NCBI GenBank assembly: GCA_038380435.1
Contig: JAWZYU010000127.1
Coordinates: forward strand, 333,501 to 397,500
Direction of reading: 5' to 3'
Length of the DNA: 64,000 nucleotides
DNA from: Ryuthela nishihirai
Taxonomy: Eukaryota > Arthropoda > Arachnida > Araneae > Heptathelidae
A model generated the notes under the pieces. The model saw only the letters and a program-made list of their open reading frames with translations, was not told the origin of the DNA and searched no databases. Position 1 is the first letter of the stretch. Each line of letters begins with the position of its first letter. The position numbers and the translations under genes were made by a program. Shown here in pieces: positions 9,073 through 20,297 of the stretch.

Positions 9073-9290
9073 ATGACTTATTTGCAGAATGACTACAGAC
9101 TATACTTATCTGCAGAAATGACTCTTAAGTGTCGTTTCGAAGACTCCCGGAAAGATCTTAATAACACAAATAACCATATCTAAATAACCAATGAAATCTA
9201 TTTCAGTTGAAAACCTAAGTTTTATATTCACTAATAAATGTTACATTGTGAGTTTCACGATTAAAGAGAAAGGAAGAAAACAAACCTTAT
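9073..9290. other. Dispersed repeat sharing hAT-region sequence
   Basis: This stretch (TCTTAATAACACAAATAACC, then TTTCAGTTGAAAACCTAAG) recurs inverted near 18.2-18.35, 25.1-25.2 and 59.9 kb. There it follows hAT-like termini, so it is probably the interior of the same non-autonomous element. Confidence 0.45.
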
Positions 9291-9473
9291 GTACAGTCGC
9301 TCAAAAAAGTATTCGAACACCATGGTTGATTACAGAACAGAATTCAGGAAAAAAATCTGGAACGATTTCTTTTTTAATAATTAATGATTTGGCAACCTTC
9401 CTGTACGTATGCGAAGGTTGTCAGATCAGTAATTTCTAAAAAAATCGTTGCCAGGTATTCTTCCTGAATTCTA

Positions 9474-9895
9474 CAATCAACCACATTGGGGACGGGGTGG
9501 CTCAGTCGGTAGCGCGCCAGGCTCGTAATCTGTAGTTCCTAGGTTCGAGTCCCAGCTGGGTCAGCGTTGAGATTTATCACTGCAAAATTTCCCCGTCCTG
9601 GCCACGGTCAGTAGGGGACACTGATGGGCTTGAAAAGGCCGCCGTCCGTCGGATGGGACGTTAAGCCGTGGCCCCGTTTGCGGGAGAGCCCATACCCTGT
9701 GCACGTTATAGAACACGCTAGATGGCCTTGACGGGAGGCTACCATCTGTCTCCCAACAGCTGTTCCAGTGGGTCCCCTCACCCAACCATCTCTGAGTCTT
9801 CGGGGTCCTTGTGGCCTGGCCATTTAGCCCATGGTGTGCAAAAAAAGTGCCGTTCTGAGGTAATACAATCGAATGCAATCCAATCAACCACATTG
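9474..9895. repeat. 15-bp target-site duplication around SINE-A
   Basis: CAATCAACCACATTG occurs exactly at 9474-9488 and 9881-9895, bracketing the SINE. Its length fits target-primed reverse transcription. Confidence 0.93.
9489..9880 (+). mobile_element. SINE-A, complete reference copy
   Basis: This is a full-length SINE with a clean 15-base target duplication. The head is tRNA-derived: A box TGGCTCAGTCGG, loop CTCGTAA (CGT, Thr-like) on a five-pair stem with one mismatch, B box GGTTCGAGTCC. The body holds conserved blocks GACGTTAAGCCGTGGCCCCG, GTGCACGTT, AACAGCTGTTCCAGTGGG and CATTTAGCCCATGGTGTGCA, ending AGAGGTAA. The 3' tail here is AATC-rich. Pol III boxes are intact, but no T-run terminator is seen. 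Confidence 0.93.
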
Positions 9896-9976
9896 TTCGG
9901 ATACTTTTTCGAAGGAATGGACAAGAATATATTTCGGATTTTATTTTAAACCACGGAAGGAAAATTAAATTTTTTG

Positions 9977-11065
9977 GCGCCCTGTCGTAATCTTAAGTTC
10001 CAGGGTTCGAGTTCCAGCTGGGGTCAGCGTTAAGATTTATCTCCGTAAGACTCCCCGCCCTGCCGTCGGTCAGTAGAGGACACCGATTGGCTTGTAAACG
10101 TCGCCGTCTTCCTAACGGGACATTAAACCATGGTTCCGTGTGCCGGAGAGCCATACTGTGTGCGCGTTAAAGAACGCACTGGATGGCTTACCTTCAGGCT
10201 ACCATTCGTCTTCCAACAACTATTCCAATGGGTCCCCTCGCCCAACTTCTTTTGAGCCTTCGAGGTCATTGTGACTTGGCCATTCAGCCTATTCTATGCA
10301 AACAAAGTGCCGTTTAGAGGTATAACTACCGAACGTTAAAGAACACGCTGGACGGCCTTGACTGGAGTCTCCCATCTGTCTCCTACAGCTGTACAGTGTG
10401 TCCCCTTTCCCTGAGCCTTCAGGGTCCTTGTGGCGTGGCCATTCAGCCTATTCTATGCAAACAAAGTGCCGTTTAGAGGTAAAACTACCGAACGTTAAAG
10501 AACACGCTGGACGGCCTTGACTGGAGTCTCCCATCTGTCTCTTACAGCTGTCCAGTGTGTCCCCTTTCCCTCAACTTTCCCTGAGCCTTCAGGGTCCTTG
10601 TGGCGTGGCCATTCAGCCTATTCTATGCAAACAAAGTGCCATTTAGAGGTAAAACTACCGAACGTTAAAGAACACGCTGGACGGCCTTGACTGGAGTCTC
10701 CCATCTGTCTCCTACAGCTGTCCAGTGTGTCCCCTTTCCCTCAACTTTCCCTGAGCCTTCAGGGTCCTTGTGGCGTGGCCATTCAGCCTATTCTATGCAA
10801 ACAAAGTGCCGTTTAGAGGTAAAACTACCGAACGTTAAAAGAACACGCTGGACGGCCTTGACTGGAGTCTCCCATCTGTCTCCTACAGCTGTCCAGTGTG
10901 TCCCCTTTCCCTGAGCCTTCAGGGTCCTTGTGACCTGACCATTCAGCTCATTGCATGCAAAAAAAGTGCCGTTTAGAGGTAAAACTACCCAACGTTAAAG
11001 AACACGCTGGATGACCTTGAGTGGAGTCTGCCATTTGTCTCCTACAGCTGTCCAGTGTGTCCCCT
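9977..11065 (+). repeat. Diverged SINE-A with tandem array of its 3' half
   Basis: A degenerate SINE-A (9977-10330) is followed by repeated copies of its 3' half. Each unit begins GAACGTTAAAGAACACGCTG and ends GTGCCGTTTAGAGGTAAAAC. Starts lie near 10332, 10491, 10670, 10834 and 10991, a period of 157-179 bases. Some units carry an extra TCAACTTTCCC. The units are far more alike to each other than to other SINE-A copies, so they were homogenised or recently amplified. The inverted paralogue at 18493-19060 has only two such units. Confidence 0.88.
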
Positions 11066-11193
11066 CGCGGTCAGTACTTGGGAGGGTGACCACCTGGGAA
11101 CACCGTGTGCAGTTGGCAATTTTTTTCCCCCAAGCGCTGTACTCCTAGAATATTAGCCAAATTCATTCTGCGTCGGTCGCCGGGTTCCATTCC
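11066..11193 (+). mobile_element. 5S-rRNA-headed repeat, 5'-truncated
   Basis: It begins in the 5S C box (CGCGGTCAGTACTTGGGAGG) and runs to the 5S 3' end GTGTGCAGTTGGCA. A T-run and C-run follow, then the tail AAGCGCTGTACTCCTAGAAT...GTCGCCGGGTTCCATTCC shared with the copies at 22.6 and 56.1 kb. A SINE-A head in minus orientation (11194-11224) abuts the tail. Confidence 0.85.
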
Positions 11194-11224
11194 ACTACGA
11201 GCCTAGCGCGCTACCGACTGAGTC

Positions 11225-11431
11225 AAAAAAAACTACAGAGATAAAAAAAACCCAAAAAATATTGAAGAATTCTTTATATATTTCTTTTCTTTAAAACCAA
11301 ACCGGTTGGTTTTAATTTGAAAACTACTAAGTTTATAAAATTAAAAATGTCTTAAAATTAATAAAAATGAAATAAAGACTTCAAGATTTTGATATCACTT
11401 GTTTGAAAACAACTCATTTGTATTCGGTTTT
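11225..11431. other. AT-rich duplicated spacer
   Basis: No gene is seen. It is the inverted counterpart of 31262-31470, with AACCGGTTGGTTTTA near the middle. It marks the start of a large inverted repeat with 26.6-31.5 kb. Confidence 0.6.
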
Positions 11432-11885
11432 CACGTCTAAGGGACCTGGGTTCGAGTCCCGGGTAAGGTATGGACGTATGTGTCTTTTTTGTGTGAGGTC
11501 CTGCCATCCTCACAGACCTTCTATTATGGCATATAAACTGACAGCTTCCTGTCAGATCTCTGTGGGAAGCAGCTGCTTGAGGGGGTATGTTGTTTTTTTT
11601 CACGTCTGGAACCAATCTGCTATTTTTTCATCTGTCTCATAACATTCGGTCACCTTCCCGCAACCTAAACTGATCCCTCTGGTTCTTTATGACGTCGCCA
11701 TTTAGACCCTTGTGTGCAAATAACTACCGTTCAGAGATGAAACAACCCAACCAAACGCATATCTAATATATGGCGTATTAAAGTAATTAAAGGGGTCACC
11801 ACCCTCACAGATCTTCGACTATGGCGGGTAAACTGACAGGTTCCTGTTAGATCGCTGTTGCAAGCAGCTGCTTGAGGGGGTGTTA
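11432..11885 (+). mobile_element. SINE-B / SINE-A relic / SINE-B trio
   Basis: SINE-B pieces lie at 11432-11590 (with B box GGTTCGAGTCC) and 11795-11885. A diverged SINE-A 3' half lies at 11632-11752. It is the inverted copy of 5811-6262. Confidence 0.75.
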
Positions 11886-13322
11886 TTTTTATTCCTTTAT
11901 TATATTTATGAACATATTTTCACTCTTTTCCCTAACACGTTAAGCCTCTTAGGATTAGGAAATAAAATAATCATTAGAGGTTAAATGTTTAGGGTATGAA
12001 ATGACTCCTCGGCTAAGCACTTAATCCCTGTGTAGTCTGTAATACAGAAATTCGTTAAAATTATGTTGCTGTTATGGATAATTTTATATTGTGAATGTTG
12101 TATTCCAAGCCTATCGGTGTCCAGTACTGACCGTGGGAAGGGCGGGGAGTTTTGCGGAGATAAATCTCAACGCTGAGGATTCTTTATGAGTTCCGTACTT
12201 AAATAGAAATGGAAACCGAAACATATTTATCGCTGTGCCCAATGAAAGGTACATTATTCCATTCTCCCTTCCTTTAAACTTGTTTCTTTTAGGGTTTCAG
12301 ACTAAATAAACAGATTTCGCTGCTATTAAACATCAGAACTTGCGTTACTAATTAAATACTGCATCAATTGAAGTAGTAAAATAAAATAGTTTTTCTAATG
12401 TCTCTTAATTATCAAGGGTATTTTTTTGTGTTTTAAAACCTATTACTGTTCGTAAATTTTATCCCAATGAGATGATACGGAATACAGCGTCATAACTTAG
12501 CGAGTTGCGGAGTGTCATTTACTACCTGTCTCTGGCAGTCATAACTCATCGGTGAAATCAATGTACACGCTCGAAATTTTCACAGAAAGTTTCAGGTTAA
12601 GGTCCAGTTTGCAGTGCGAAATTTCAGGTCGGAAGTCCAAATAAGTTGAACCGTAACAAAAAAAAAAAATTCACATTTCCCCTCACCCAAAAAAGTGTCC
12701 TAAATTTATATTTCAGCATACTATATGTGGTAATATTCAAATAGTGTTCATTAAAGTTTTGAAACATGAATGCATATATATAACTTATGTACTTAATTAA
12801 ATTCACACGTACGACAATTATTGCTAAATGAAATAAATTCCTCTAGGTGGCGTTAATTTTGTTTTAACGAAATATTTGCTTCTTCCCGCCTCTCCTAACG
12901 GTTGTTCGTGTTCCTCTTCTACGATTGGTCAAATATGTTACAATGGCACGTGCACCTAGATAGCTTCACACGTGGCACCCTTAGTTACGATAGCAACCAT
13001 ATATTCGCTTTGACTTCAGTGTCAAATTTTACTCTCAATTCATTTCTTCTTTTCCATAATATATTTTATTACGTATATTTAGAATAAAGTTCACACACCA
13101 CGTAAATTTTACCTACACAAGAATCGAACTACAGTTAGCAATGATTAATAGTAATATTACAATATTTCATAAACGTTAATATTTAATATATGCGAATGCA
13201 ATTAAATATCAAAGCCGGAAATTACATACAATTCCACTATAACGTTTCAGCTTAAATAACTGGGATTTATTAATTTAATTATCAAACTTCACTGGTTTTA
13301 TTAACAATCTGACACCGTGGAG
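11886..13322. other. Non-coding part of the duplicated unit
   Basis: No gene is seen. The stretch is repeated inverted at 29375-30813 and again at 43000-44425 and 57806-59020. A SINE-A scrap (TACTGACCGTGGGAAGGGCG, to CTCAACGCTGA) sits at 12122-12177. The short frames in it differ between copies by frameshifts, so coding constraint is unlikely. Confidence 0.6.
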
Positions 13323-13697
13323 ACGGGGGCGGGGTGGCTCAGTCGGTAGCGCGGCAGGCTCGTAATCTGTAGTTCCCAGGTTCGACTCCCAGCTGGTTCA
13401 GCGTTCAGATTTTTCTCCTCAAAATTCCCCGCCCTGCCCACTGTCAGTAGGGAACACCGATGGGCTTGGAAAGGGCGCCGTCCGTCGGATGGGACGTTAA
13501 ACCGTGGCCCCGTGTGCGGGAGTGACATACCCTGTGCACGTTAAAGAACACGCTGGATGGCCTTGACGGGAGGCTACCATCTGTCTCACAACAGCTGTTC
13601 AAGTGAGTCCCCTCCCCCAACCTTCTCTCACCCTTCGGGGTCCATGTGACCTGGCCATTTGGCCCATGGTGTGCAAAAAAGTGCCGTTCAGAGGTAG
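13323..13697 (+). mobile_element. SINE-A, near full length
   Basis: Head boxes TGGCTCAGTCGG and GGTTCGACTCC (one change in the B box) and the full body are present, ending at CAGAGGTAGG. The left flank TGACACCGTGGAGAC also occurs at 21420 with no SINE beside it, an apparent empty paralogous site. Confidence 0.88.
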
Positions 13698-14034
13698 GCA
13701 GGTCTTTTGCCTGCCTTCTGCATCGCCTTTTTGTTTTTTCATTAGCGCCATGCACGTTGCCAGCGCGCCTAGAAGAAAACTGAAAAATGTCGACGGTACT
13801 ACGTACGTTTCACTTCAACAGATTTCATTAACTGTATACTGTTTGAAAGTAATCGTAATAATTCTTTGCTGACGTCTGAAAATAGCATTGTTGATTTAAT
13901 TGTTTTCCCGACTTCGAAGGAAGTGACACCTCTCCATATCCGCAACAAAGTTCTGTTTCTTTAAGCTTCCTTTCTCACCATTTCTCGTACCTGGCCGAAG
14001 CCATTTAGTGAATATTACAGGAACGAATATTATT
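13698..14034. other. Spacer between two SINE-A copies
   Basis: No gene is recognised. The inverted copy lies at 28674-29005 with few differences. A 149-codon frame through that copy is mostly SINE translation and is not believed. Confidence 0.5.
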
Positions 14035-14045
14035 CAACATAACGT

Positions 14046-14425
14046 GGGGCGGGGGTGGCTCAGTCGGTAGCGCGGCAGGCTCGTAATCTGTAGTTCCCAG
14101 GTTCGAGTCCCAGCTGGGTCAGCGTTGAGATTTATCTCCGCAAAATTCCCCGCCTTGCCCACGGTCAGTAGGGGACACCGATGGACTTGGAAATGCCGCC
14201 GTCCGTCGGATGGGACGTTAAGCCGTGGCCCCGTGTGCGGGAGAGCCATACCCTGCGCACGTTAAAGAACACGCTGGATGGCCTTGACGGGAGGCTACCA
14301 TCTGTCTCCCAACAGCTGTTCCAGTGGGTCCCCTCCCCCAACCTTCTCCGAGCCTTTGGGGTCCATGTGACCTGGCCATTTAGCCCATGGTGTGCAAAAA
14401 AGTGCCGCTCAGAGGTAAAACAACC
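14046..14425 (+). mobile_element. SINE-A, complete, with 11-bp TSD
   Basis: This 380-base copy is flanked by CAACATAACGT at 14035-14045 and 14426-14436. The head and body match the reference copy at 9489 closely, with tail AGGTAAAACAACC. The same insertion with the same duplication is seen inverted at 28282-28662, so it predates the large inverted duplication. Confidence 0.92.
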
Positions 14426-14601
14426 CAACATAACGTAGCAGTGGGGATCGCCATCAAATAACCAAAGTTAATCGAATAACGAAAACTTTCCCTGCCTAGA
14501 CTTGTTAAAGGATAAAATGTCCCACGTGTACCGTATAAGAGCTACGTATTGCCATAAATAAGCAAACTAAAATATGTGTAAATAATAAATATAATAATAA
14601 A

Positions 14602-14730
14602 TACCCCCTCAAGCAGCTGCTTGCCACAGAGGTCTGACAGGAGCTTGTCAGTTTATATGCCACAGTAGATCTGAGAGGATGGCAGGACCTCAGCAGAAAC
14701 AACACGAACATCCATGCCTTACCCGGGGCT
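14602..14730 (-). mobile_element. SINE-B, 5'-truncated
   Basis: The body from GCAGCTGCTTGAGGGGG back to the CCCGGGTAAGG block is present. The tRNA head is cut where TIR element C-b begins. The inverted counterpart is at 27976-28108. Confidence 0.8.
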
Positions 14731-14751
14731 GCGCCTTAATAATAAGAAATT

Positions 14752-15825
14752 GGAGAAAACACAGAGATGACATCAGCAACGCGGTTGCTTTACAGCATAA
14801 TTTCTATAATGTGAAGAGGACAAGCATTATCAGCGTCTCGTGAAAGCCATACAACAAAACTATATTGTGAAATCACCGTTCATTATTCAGTTCAATACAT
14901 TTTCCAAATCATATTTTCTCCTGAAGTCACTCACAATACCTATCTGATGGACGAAATGAAAGGTGACATTGGCATAATACCTTAGTAGCAAAATATCTTA
15001 TTCGATGTCATTTGCATTAGATATCGCTCACATCTGTACGACCTACGTGTAATATCGAATATAAAAACGTTGGTTGCCGTAATATATAAATCACGAACGC
15101 TGGAATATTTAACACGCAAAAAACAAATTATTAAACGCAAAGTTGATTTGAAACTTCAAATCACGTTTAGATTTCAGTTTTACTCTTCATAAAATAATTA
15201 GTGTATTCCACCGAATAATTATTTTCCATCTCGGCATTTGTAAAATTATCCTATCGTTCTTAACCCTAAAAACGCAAATAACGTAGTTCATTTCCATAGC
15301 TACAATTAATGGGAACCCTATTTCGTGTCAACACAAATATTTCGTAGTCAATTCCTATTTATAGAAATATAATTGCAACTGTTTAATTCATCTCTCAATA
15401 AATAAGTTTTACCCCACCATTCACTCTAGAACGAAATATTTATTCACCATAAACGTAAATTTTAAAACACTGAAAACGTTCGGCAAAACCCTTTAGGTGC
15501 GATGCCAATCCATTCCTATTTTTCTATCTTATTACACCACGACGTGCGCATAACTTTTAATTTTCATTTCTGGGCAAAAAAAATAATATTAATCTTGAGA
15601 TTACTCGCAAAAACCCAAGTTTTTACCGGAAACGACTTTTCAAAAACCGGAATTTCCAAAGCTTTAACAGTTCGTAAACGTATAAATGGTTGCTGTCTAG
15701 GTAAGCAACATTATCATGATTAAGAAAAGCATTTCTAAAACTTTAACTGCGTGTAATATATTATACAAAATCTGCTGGCAACACAAACAAAACAGTACTG
15801 CTGACGTCATCTCGGTGTTTTTCCT
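14752..15825 (+). mobile_element. TIR element C-b, about 1.07 kb
   Basis: The left terminus AAAACACAGAGATGACATCA has one change in the central palindrome. The right terminus is TGACGTCATCTCGGTGTTTT. It matches C-a up to about 15690, then skips the next 300 bases of C-a. It appears inverted at 26884-27955. Confidence 0.7.
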
Positions 15826-16470
15826 ACTTTATCATTTAATCCGTATTCACAGGCAGCACTAATTTTAGGAGTTGACTTATTTCTCATAATCCGCCATTTT
15901 CCTATTTTAACTTCCACTTTTATACGAGATAAGTAACATTTATATAATGAAAAATGTGTTTAAATTAATAAAAATAAAATTAATAGTTAAAGATTTTCAT
16001 ATCTATTTTTTTCATATGCACTGTAATTTTTTTTTTTTTTTAAAGGTTTTAAGGCATCGGAAATAAGTGAATTCACTAAAATTTCCAACTTTTATTACGG
16101 CTTCACAATGTTTCGTCTATACTTCTCCGAAACTTTATATAACCATTTTTCTTCTCTGTAGGTAGAAAAATAAAAATGCATCTTACGTATCTGAGATGAT
16201 CGAAACATAATATAAAAATATACCTTAAATAGGAACATTGTTACGATTAAGAAAAGCATTTTTAAAACTTCAACGTGGCTGTAATATATATTATGCAAAA
16301 TCTACTGGCAACACAACGAAACAGTACTCCTGACGTCATCTCTGTGTTTTTCCTACTTTATTATTAACCAGTATTCACAGGCAGCACTAATTTTACGAGT
16401 TCACTTATTTCTCATGCCGTCACTCTATTTTAACTTACATTTTTATACGAGATAAGTAATAATAATAAAA
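15826..16470 (+). mobile_element. TIR family flank and extra right end
   Basis: 15826-16080 is the outer flank of C-b and includes the empty SINE-B site at about 15920. From 16085 the sequence repeats the right third of C-a, ending TGACGTCATCTCTGTGTTTT at 16331-16350. Two right ends in a row show a duplication breakpoint near 16080. Confidence 0.6.
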
Positions 16471-17100
16471 ATACTCCCTCAAGCAGCTGCTTGCCACAGA
16501 GGTCTGACAGGAGCCTGTCAGTTTATATGCCATAGTAGAAAGTCTGAGAGGATGGCAGGACCTCAGCAGAAAAACAACACATACAACCATGCCTTATCCG
16601 GGGCTCGAACCCAGGTCCCTTAGATCAGTAGCCAAGCGCGCTAACCACTCGGCCATGGGACGGCTATAAGTAACATTTATATAATTAAAAATGTATTTAA
16701 ATTAATAAAAATCAAATGAATATTTAACTATTCATTTGTTTTTTATTAATTTAAAGATTTTCATATCTATTTTTTCATATGCACTGTATTTTTTTTTTAA
16801 AGGTTTATTTTTTTACACGGTTTTCTCGAGAATTGGGTGCATTGAATTAGATTATTCCTATTGTTTTTTAAGAAGGATTTATTTATTTTTTTTTAATTTG
16901 AGTCGTTAGCGCGCTTGGCTACTGATCTAAGACACCTGGGTTCGAGTCCCGGGTACGGCATGGCTGTTTTGTGTCGTTTTTCTGCTGAGGGCGTGCCATC
17001 TTCTCAGACCTTCTACTGTGGCATATGACACTGACAGGCTCCTGTCACACCTCTGTGGTAAGCAGCTGCTTGAGGGGGTATTTATTTATTTATTTATTAT
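16471..17100. mobile_element. Inverted SINE-B pair
   Basis: A minus copy (16471-16666) and a plus copy (16900-17100, ATTT tail) repeat the arrangement at 8145-8764. The near identity of copies and spacer shows segmental duplication, not two new pairs of insertions. Confidence 0.85.
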
Positions 17101-17289
17101 TAAATGTTGAGAAATATCCTGAAACAATTTTTAGAGAATATAATAGCAGGAATACGCTGTGATGCATACGAATAAACCTCTTGGTAAGCTGGATGCTTTT
17201 AAATGTAAACATAATCAATTTGAATATCTGACTGGAATTGCATAGAATAAAATGCATATGATATCATATAGCGCTCAGAGTTGGTAGTT

Positions 17290-17410
17290 TTACATGTGAT
17301 CGGCATTTTTTGGGTAGACAATGGGCTTAACGGCATGGTCACGAGGACCATGAAGGTTCAGAGAAGGTTGGGGGAGGAGCCTCACTGGAACAGCTGTTGG
17401 GAGCCAGATG
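17290..17410 (-). mobile_element. SINE-A 3' fragment
   Basis: Duplicate of 8950-9072, with the blocks AGAGAAGGTTGGGGGAGG and CACTGGAACAGCTGTTGGGAG. Confidence 0.75.
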
Positions 17411-17755
17411 ACTTATTTGCAGAATGACTGCAGACTAAACTTGTATGCAGAAATGACTCCTAAGTATCGTTTCGAAGACTCCCGGAAAGATCTTAATAAC
17501 ACAAATAACCATATCTAAATAATGGAACAGCTGATATGAGACAGATGGTAACCTCCCATCCAACGTTTTGTTTAACCTGCACAGGGTATGATACATACAA
17601 AATTTCTACACTATTTTACTGTGATTTACATCACTTTTTATTCTAACAATATTAAGTTTTTAAGACATTTTGGTATTTTTTGTCTTCTACTATTGACTTT
17701 GGTAACTTCAGTCTTATGACGTCATATCTTTGAACTTTATGTATATATAATAGAG

Positions 17756-18350
17756 CAGTGGTTCTCAAAACCTTTTAGGCCTCACGTACCTTCTGGAAAA
17801 GTGTATGTTACTGGCGTACCCCATGTATAGATATAATTATACTATAACAATTGGAATAAAATAAAACGTATATATATACACACACACATTCTTTATTGTA
17901 AAATTTTCGATCAAAATATTATCAGATTTATTCCGGATATCGGAGCAATCTTCCGATGTCTGTCGTTTTAAAAATGTTCGGTAATATATGGTCAGTGACT
18001 TAATTGTTTATACGAGAGTTGTTAAAGCTAAAACTAATTCGTGACGGAAATGGAAATTACGAAACAAAAGGCGTATCCGGTTTAACGATTCGAAAAGCAT
18101 TGTTGTGTCTTCGATTCTTTAGCATACAAGCTGTTTTATTCGATTCTTTTTCATCGTGATAGGTTATTTATTTTTTTAAGTCTCATCGTACGATGACAAG
18201 GAACTGTTTTAGGTGCATTGTAACAGTTACTAGTGAATATAGAACTTAGGTTTTCAACTGAAATATATTTCATTGGTTCGATGTCGTTATTTGTGTTATT
18301 AAGAGCTTTCCGGGAGTCTCCGAAACGACACAGAGCAGTCATTTCTGCAC
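17756..18350 (+). mobile_element. hAT-like non-autonomous element, one end
   Basis: CAGTGGTTCTCAAAACCTTT followed by CTCACGTACC and GGCGTACCCCATG resembles the terminal inverted repeat of hAT/Charlie elements. Copies begin at 24642 and 59444. The downstream 500 bases are shared by all three and contain a TA-rich run. I do not see the opposite terminus or a transposase. Confidence 0.55.
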
Positions 18351-18377
18351 GTAAGTTGCAGGTTTTGTAACCAAAAC

Positions 18378-18492
18378 TAAAACTCCTTTATTTATTTACT
18401 AAAAATGGAATGGGAGTACAGCGCTTGGGGAAAAAAAATTGCCAACTGCACACGGTGTTCCCAGGTGGTCACCCTCCCAAGTACTGACCGCG
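18378..18492 (-). mobile_element. 5S-rRNA-headed repeat, truncated and deleted
   Basis: The 5S 3' portion (18440-18492, minus) has an A/T-run terminator and a shortened tail. Compared with the copy at 22.6 kb the tail lacks about 60 bases but keeps the AAATAAATAAA end. It directly abuts the SINE-A array, as at 11066, but inverted. Confidence 0.8.
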
Positions 18493-19060
18493 AGGGGACA
18501 CACTGGACAGCTGTAGGAGACAAATGGCAGACTCCACTCAAGGTCATCCAGCGTGTTCTTTAACGTTGGGTAGTTTTACCTCTAAACGGCACTTTTTTTG
18601 CATGCAATGAGCTGAATGGTCAGGTCACAAGGACCCTGAAGGCTCAGGGAAAGGGGACACACTGGACAGCTGTAGCAGACAGATGGCAGAGTCCAGTTAA
18701 GGCAGTCCAGCGTGTTCTTTAACGTTCGGTAGTTTTACCTCTAAACGGCACTTTTTTTGCATAGAATAGGCTGAATGACCTCGAAGGCTCAAAAGAAGTT
18801 GGGCGAGGGGACTCACTGGAATAGTTGTTGGGAGACAGATGGTAGCCTGAAGGTAAGCCATCCAGTGCGTTCTTTAACGCGCACACAGTATGGCTCTCCG
18901 GCACACGGAACCACGGTTTAACGTCCCGTTAGGAAGACGGCGACCTTCACAAGCCAATCGGTGTCCTCTACTGACCGACGGCAGGGCGGGGAGTCTTACG
19001 GAGATAAATCTTAACGCTGACCCCAGCTGGAACTCGAACCCTGGAACTTAGGATTACGAC
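18493..19060 (-). repeat. SINE-A 3'-half array, short version
   Basis: The inverted paralogue of 9977-11065 contains only two GTTCTTTAACGTT...TTTACCTCTAAACGGCAC units before the degenerate SINE-A. Unit number differs by three between the two duplicates. Confidence 0.8.
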
Positions 19061-19104
19061 AGGGCGCCAAAAAATTTTATTTTCCTTCCGTGGTTTAAAA
19101 TAAA

Positions 19105-19755
19105 ATCCGAAATACATTCTTGTCCATTCCTTCGAAAAAGTATCCGAACAATGTGGTTGATTGGATTGGATTCGATTGTTTTACCTCAGAACGGCACTTT
19201 TTTGCACACCATGGGCTAAATGGCCAGGACACAAGGACCCCGAAGACTCAGAGATGGTTGGGTGAGGGGACCCACTGGAACAGCTATTGGGAGACAGATG
19301 GTAGCCTCCCGTCAAGGCCATCCAGCGTGTTCTTTAACGTGCACAGGGTATTGGCTCTCCCGCAAACGGGGCCACGGCTTAACGTCCCATCCGACGGACG
19401 GCGGCCTTTTCAAGCCCATCGGTGTCCCCTACTGACCGTGGGCAGGACGGGGAAATTTTGCGGTGATAAATCTCAACGCTGACCCAGCTGGGACTCGAAC
19501 CTAGGAACTACAGATTACGAGCCTGGCGCGCTACCGACTGAGCCACCCCGTCCCCAATGTGCTTGATTGTAGAATTCAGGAAGAATACCTGGCAACGATT
19601 TTTTTTAGAAATTACTGATCTGACAACCTTCGCATACGTACAGGAAGGTTGCCAAATCATTAATTATTAAAAAAGAAATCGTTCCCAGATTTTTTTCCTG
19701 AATTCTGTTCTGTAATCAACCATGGTGTTCGAATACTTTTTTGAGCGACTGTACA
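19105..19755 (-). mobile_element. Palindromic MITE split by SINE-A (inverted copy)
   Basis: This is the same nested structure as 9290-9935. SINE-A lies at 19164-19554, flanked by CAATGTGGTTGATTG (19149-19163) and CAATGTGCTTGATTG (19555-19569), now one base different. The palindrome lies at 19570-19700 and the Tc1-like end near 19735-19755. Confidence 0.75.
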
Positions 19756-19974
19756 TAAGGTTTGTTTTCTTCCTTTCTCTTTAATCGTGAAACTCACAAT
19801 GTAACATTTATTAGTGAATATAAAACTTAGGTTTTCAACTGAAATAGATTTCATTGGTTATTTAGATATGGTTATTTGTGTTATTAAGATCTTTCCGGGA
19901 GTCTTCGAAACGACACTTAAGAGTCATTTCTGCAGATAAGTATAGTCTGTAGTCATTCTGCAAATAAGTCATAT

Positions 19975-20095
19975 GTCTCCCAACAGCTGTTCCAGTGAGG
20001 CCCCTCCCCCAACCTTCTCTGAGCCTTCGGGGTCCTCGTGACCTGGCCGTTTAGCCCATTGTCTACAAAAAAAAAATGCCGATCACATGTAAAAC
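19975..20095 (+). mobile_element. SINE-A 3' fragment
   Basis: Inverted duplicate of 8950-9072. It is recognisable by CAACAGCTGTTCCAGTGAGG and GAGCCTTCGGGGTCC. Confidence 0.75.
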
Positions 20096-20297
20096 TACCA
20101 ACTCTGAGCGCTATATGATATCATATGCATTTTATTCTATGCAATTCCAGTCAGATATTCAAATTGATTCTGTTTACATTTAAAAGCATCCAGCTTACAA
20201 AGAGGTTTATTCGTATGCATCACAGCGTATTCCTGCTATTATATTCTCTAAAAATTGTTTCAGGATGTTTCTCAACATTTAATAATAAATAAATAAA

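Larger units (their letters stand above)
9290..9935 (+). mobile_element. Palindromic Tc1-like MITE split by SINE-A
   Basis: The left end ACAGTCGCTCAAAAAAGTAT followed by TCGAACACC resembles Tc1/mariner termini. The body 9350-9475 is a near-perfect palindrome: GAATTCAGGAA at one end, its complement CTTCCTGAATTC at the other, centred near TACGTA. The right end TTCGGATACTTTTTCGAA lies at 9895-9913, displaced by the SINE-A at 9489-9880. The inverted paralogue spans 19105-19755. Confidence 0.65.

Noticed and set aside
9489..9565. tRNA-Thr gene
   Set aside because: A and B boxes are good, but the acceptor stem does not pair and the unit continues into a repeated SINE body with target duplications.
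10332..11065. CRISPR-like array
   Set aside because: Units of 157-179 bases are nearly identical throughout with no short-repeat and variable-spacer pattern, and the DNA is eukaryotic.
13474..13755. TGACGTCA-like and other motifs as host enhancers
   Set aside because: No host gene is present to regulate; the sites belong to transposon ends.
19120..19482. A 120-codon open frame
   Set aside because: Translation of the antisense of SINE-A with MITE sequence at its start.
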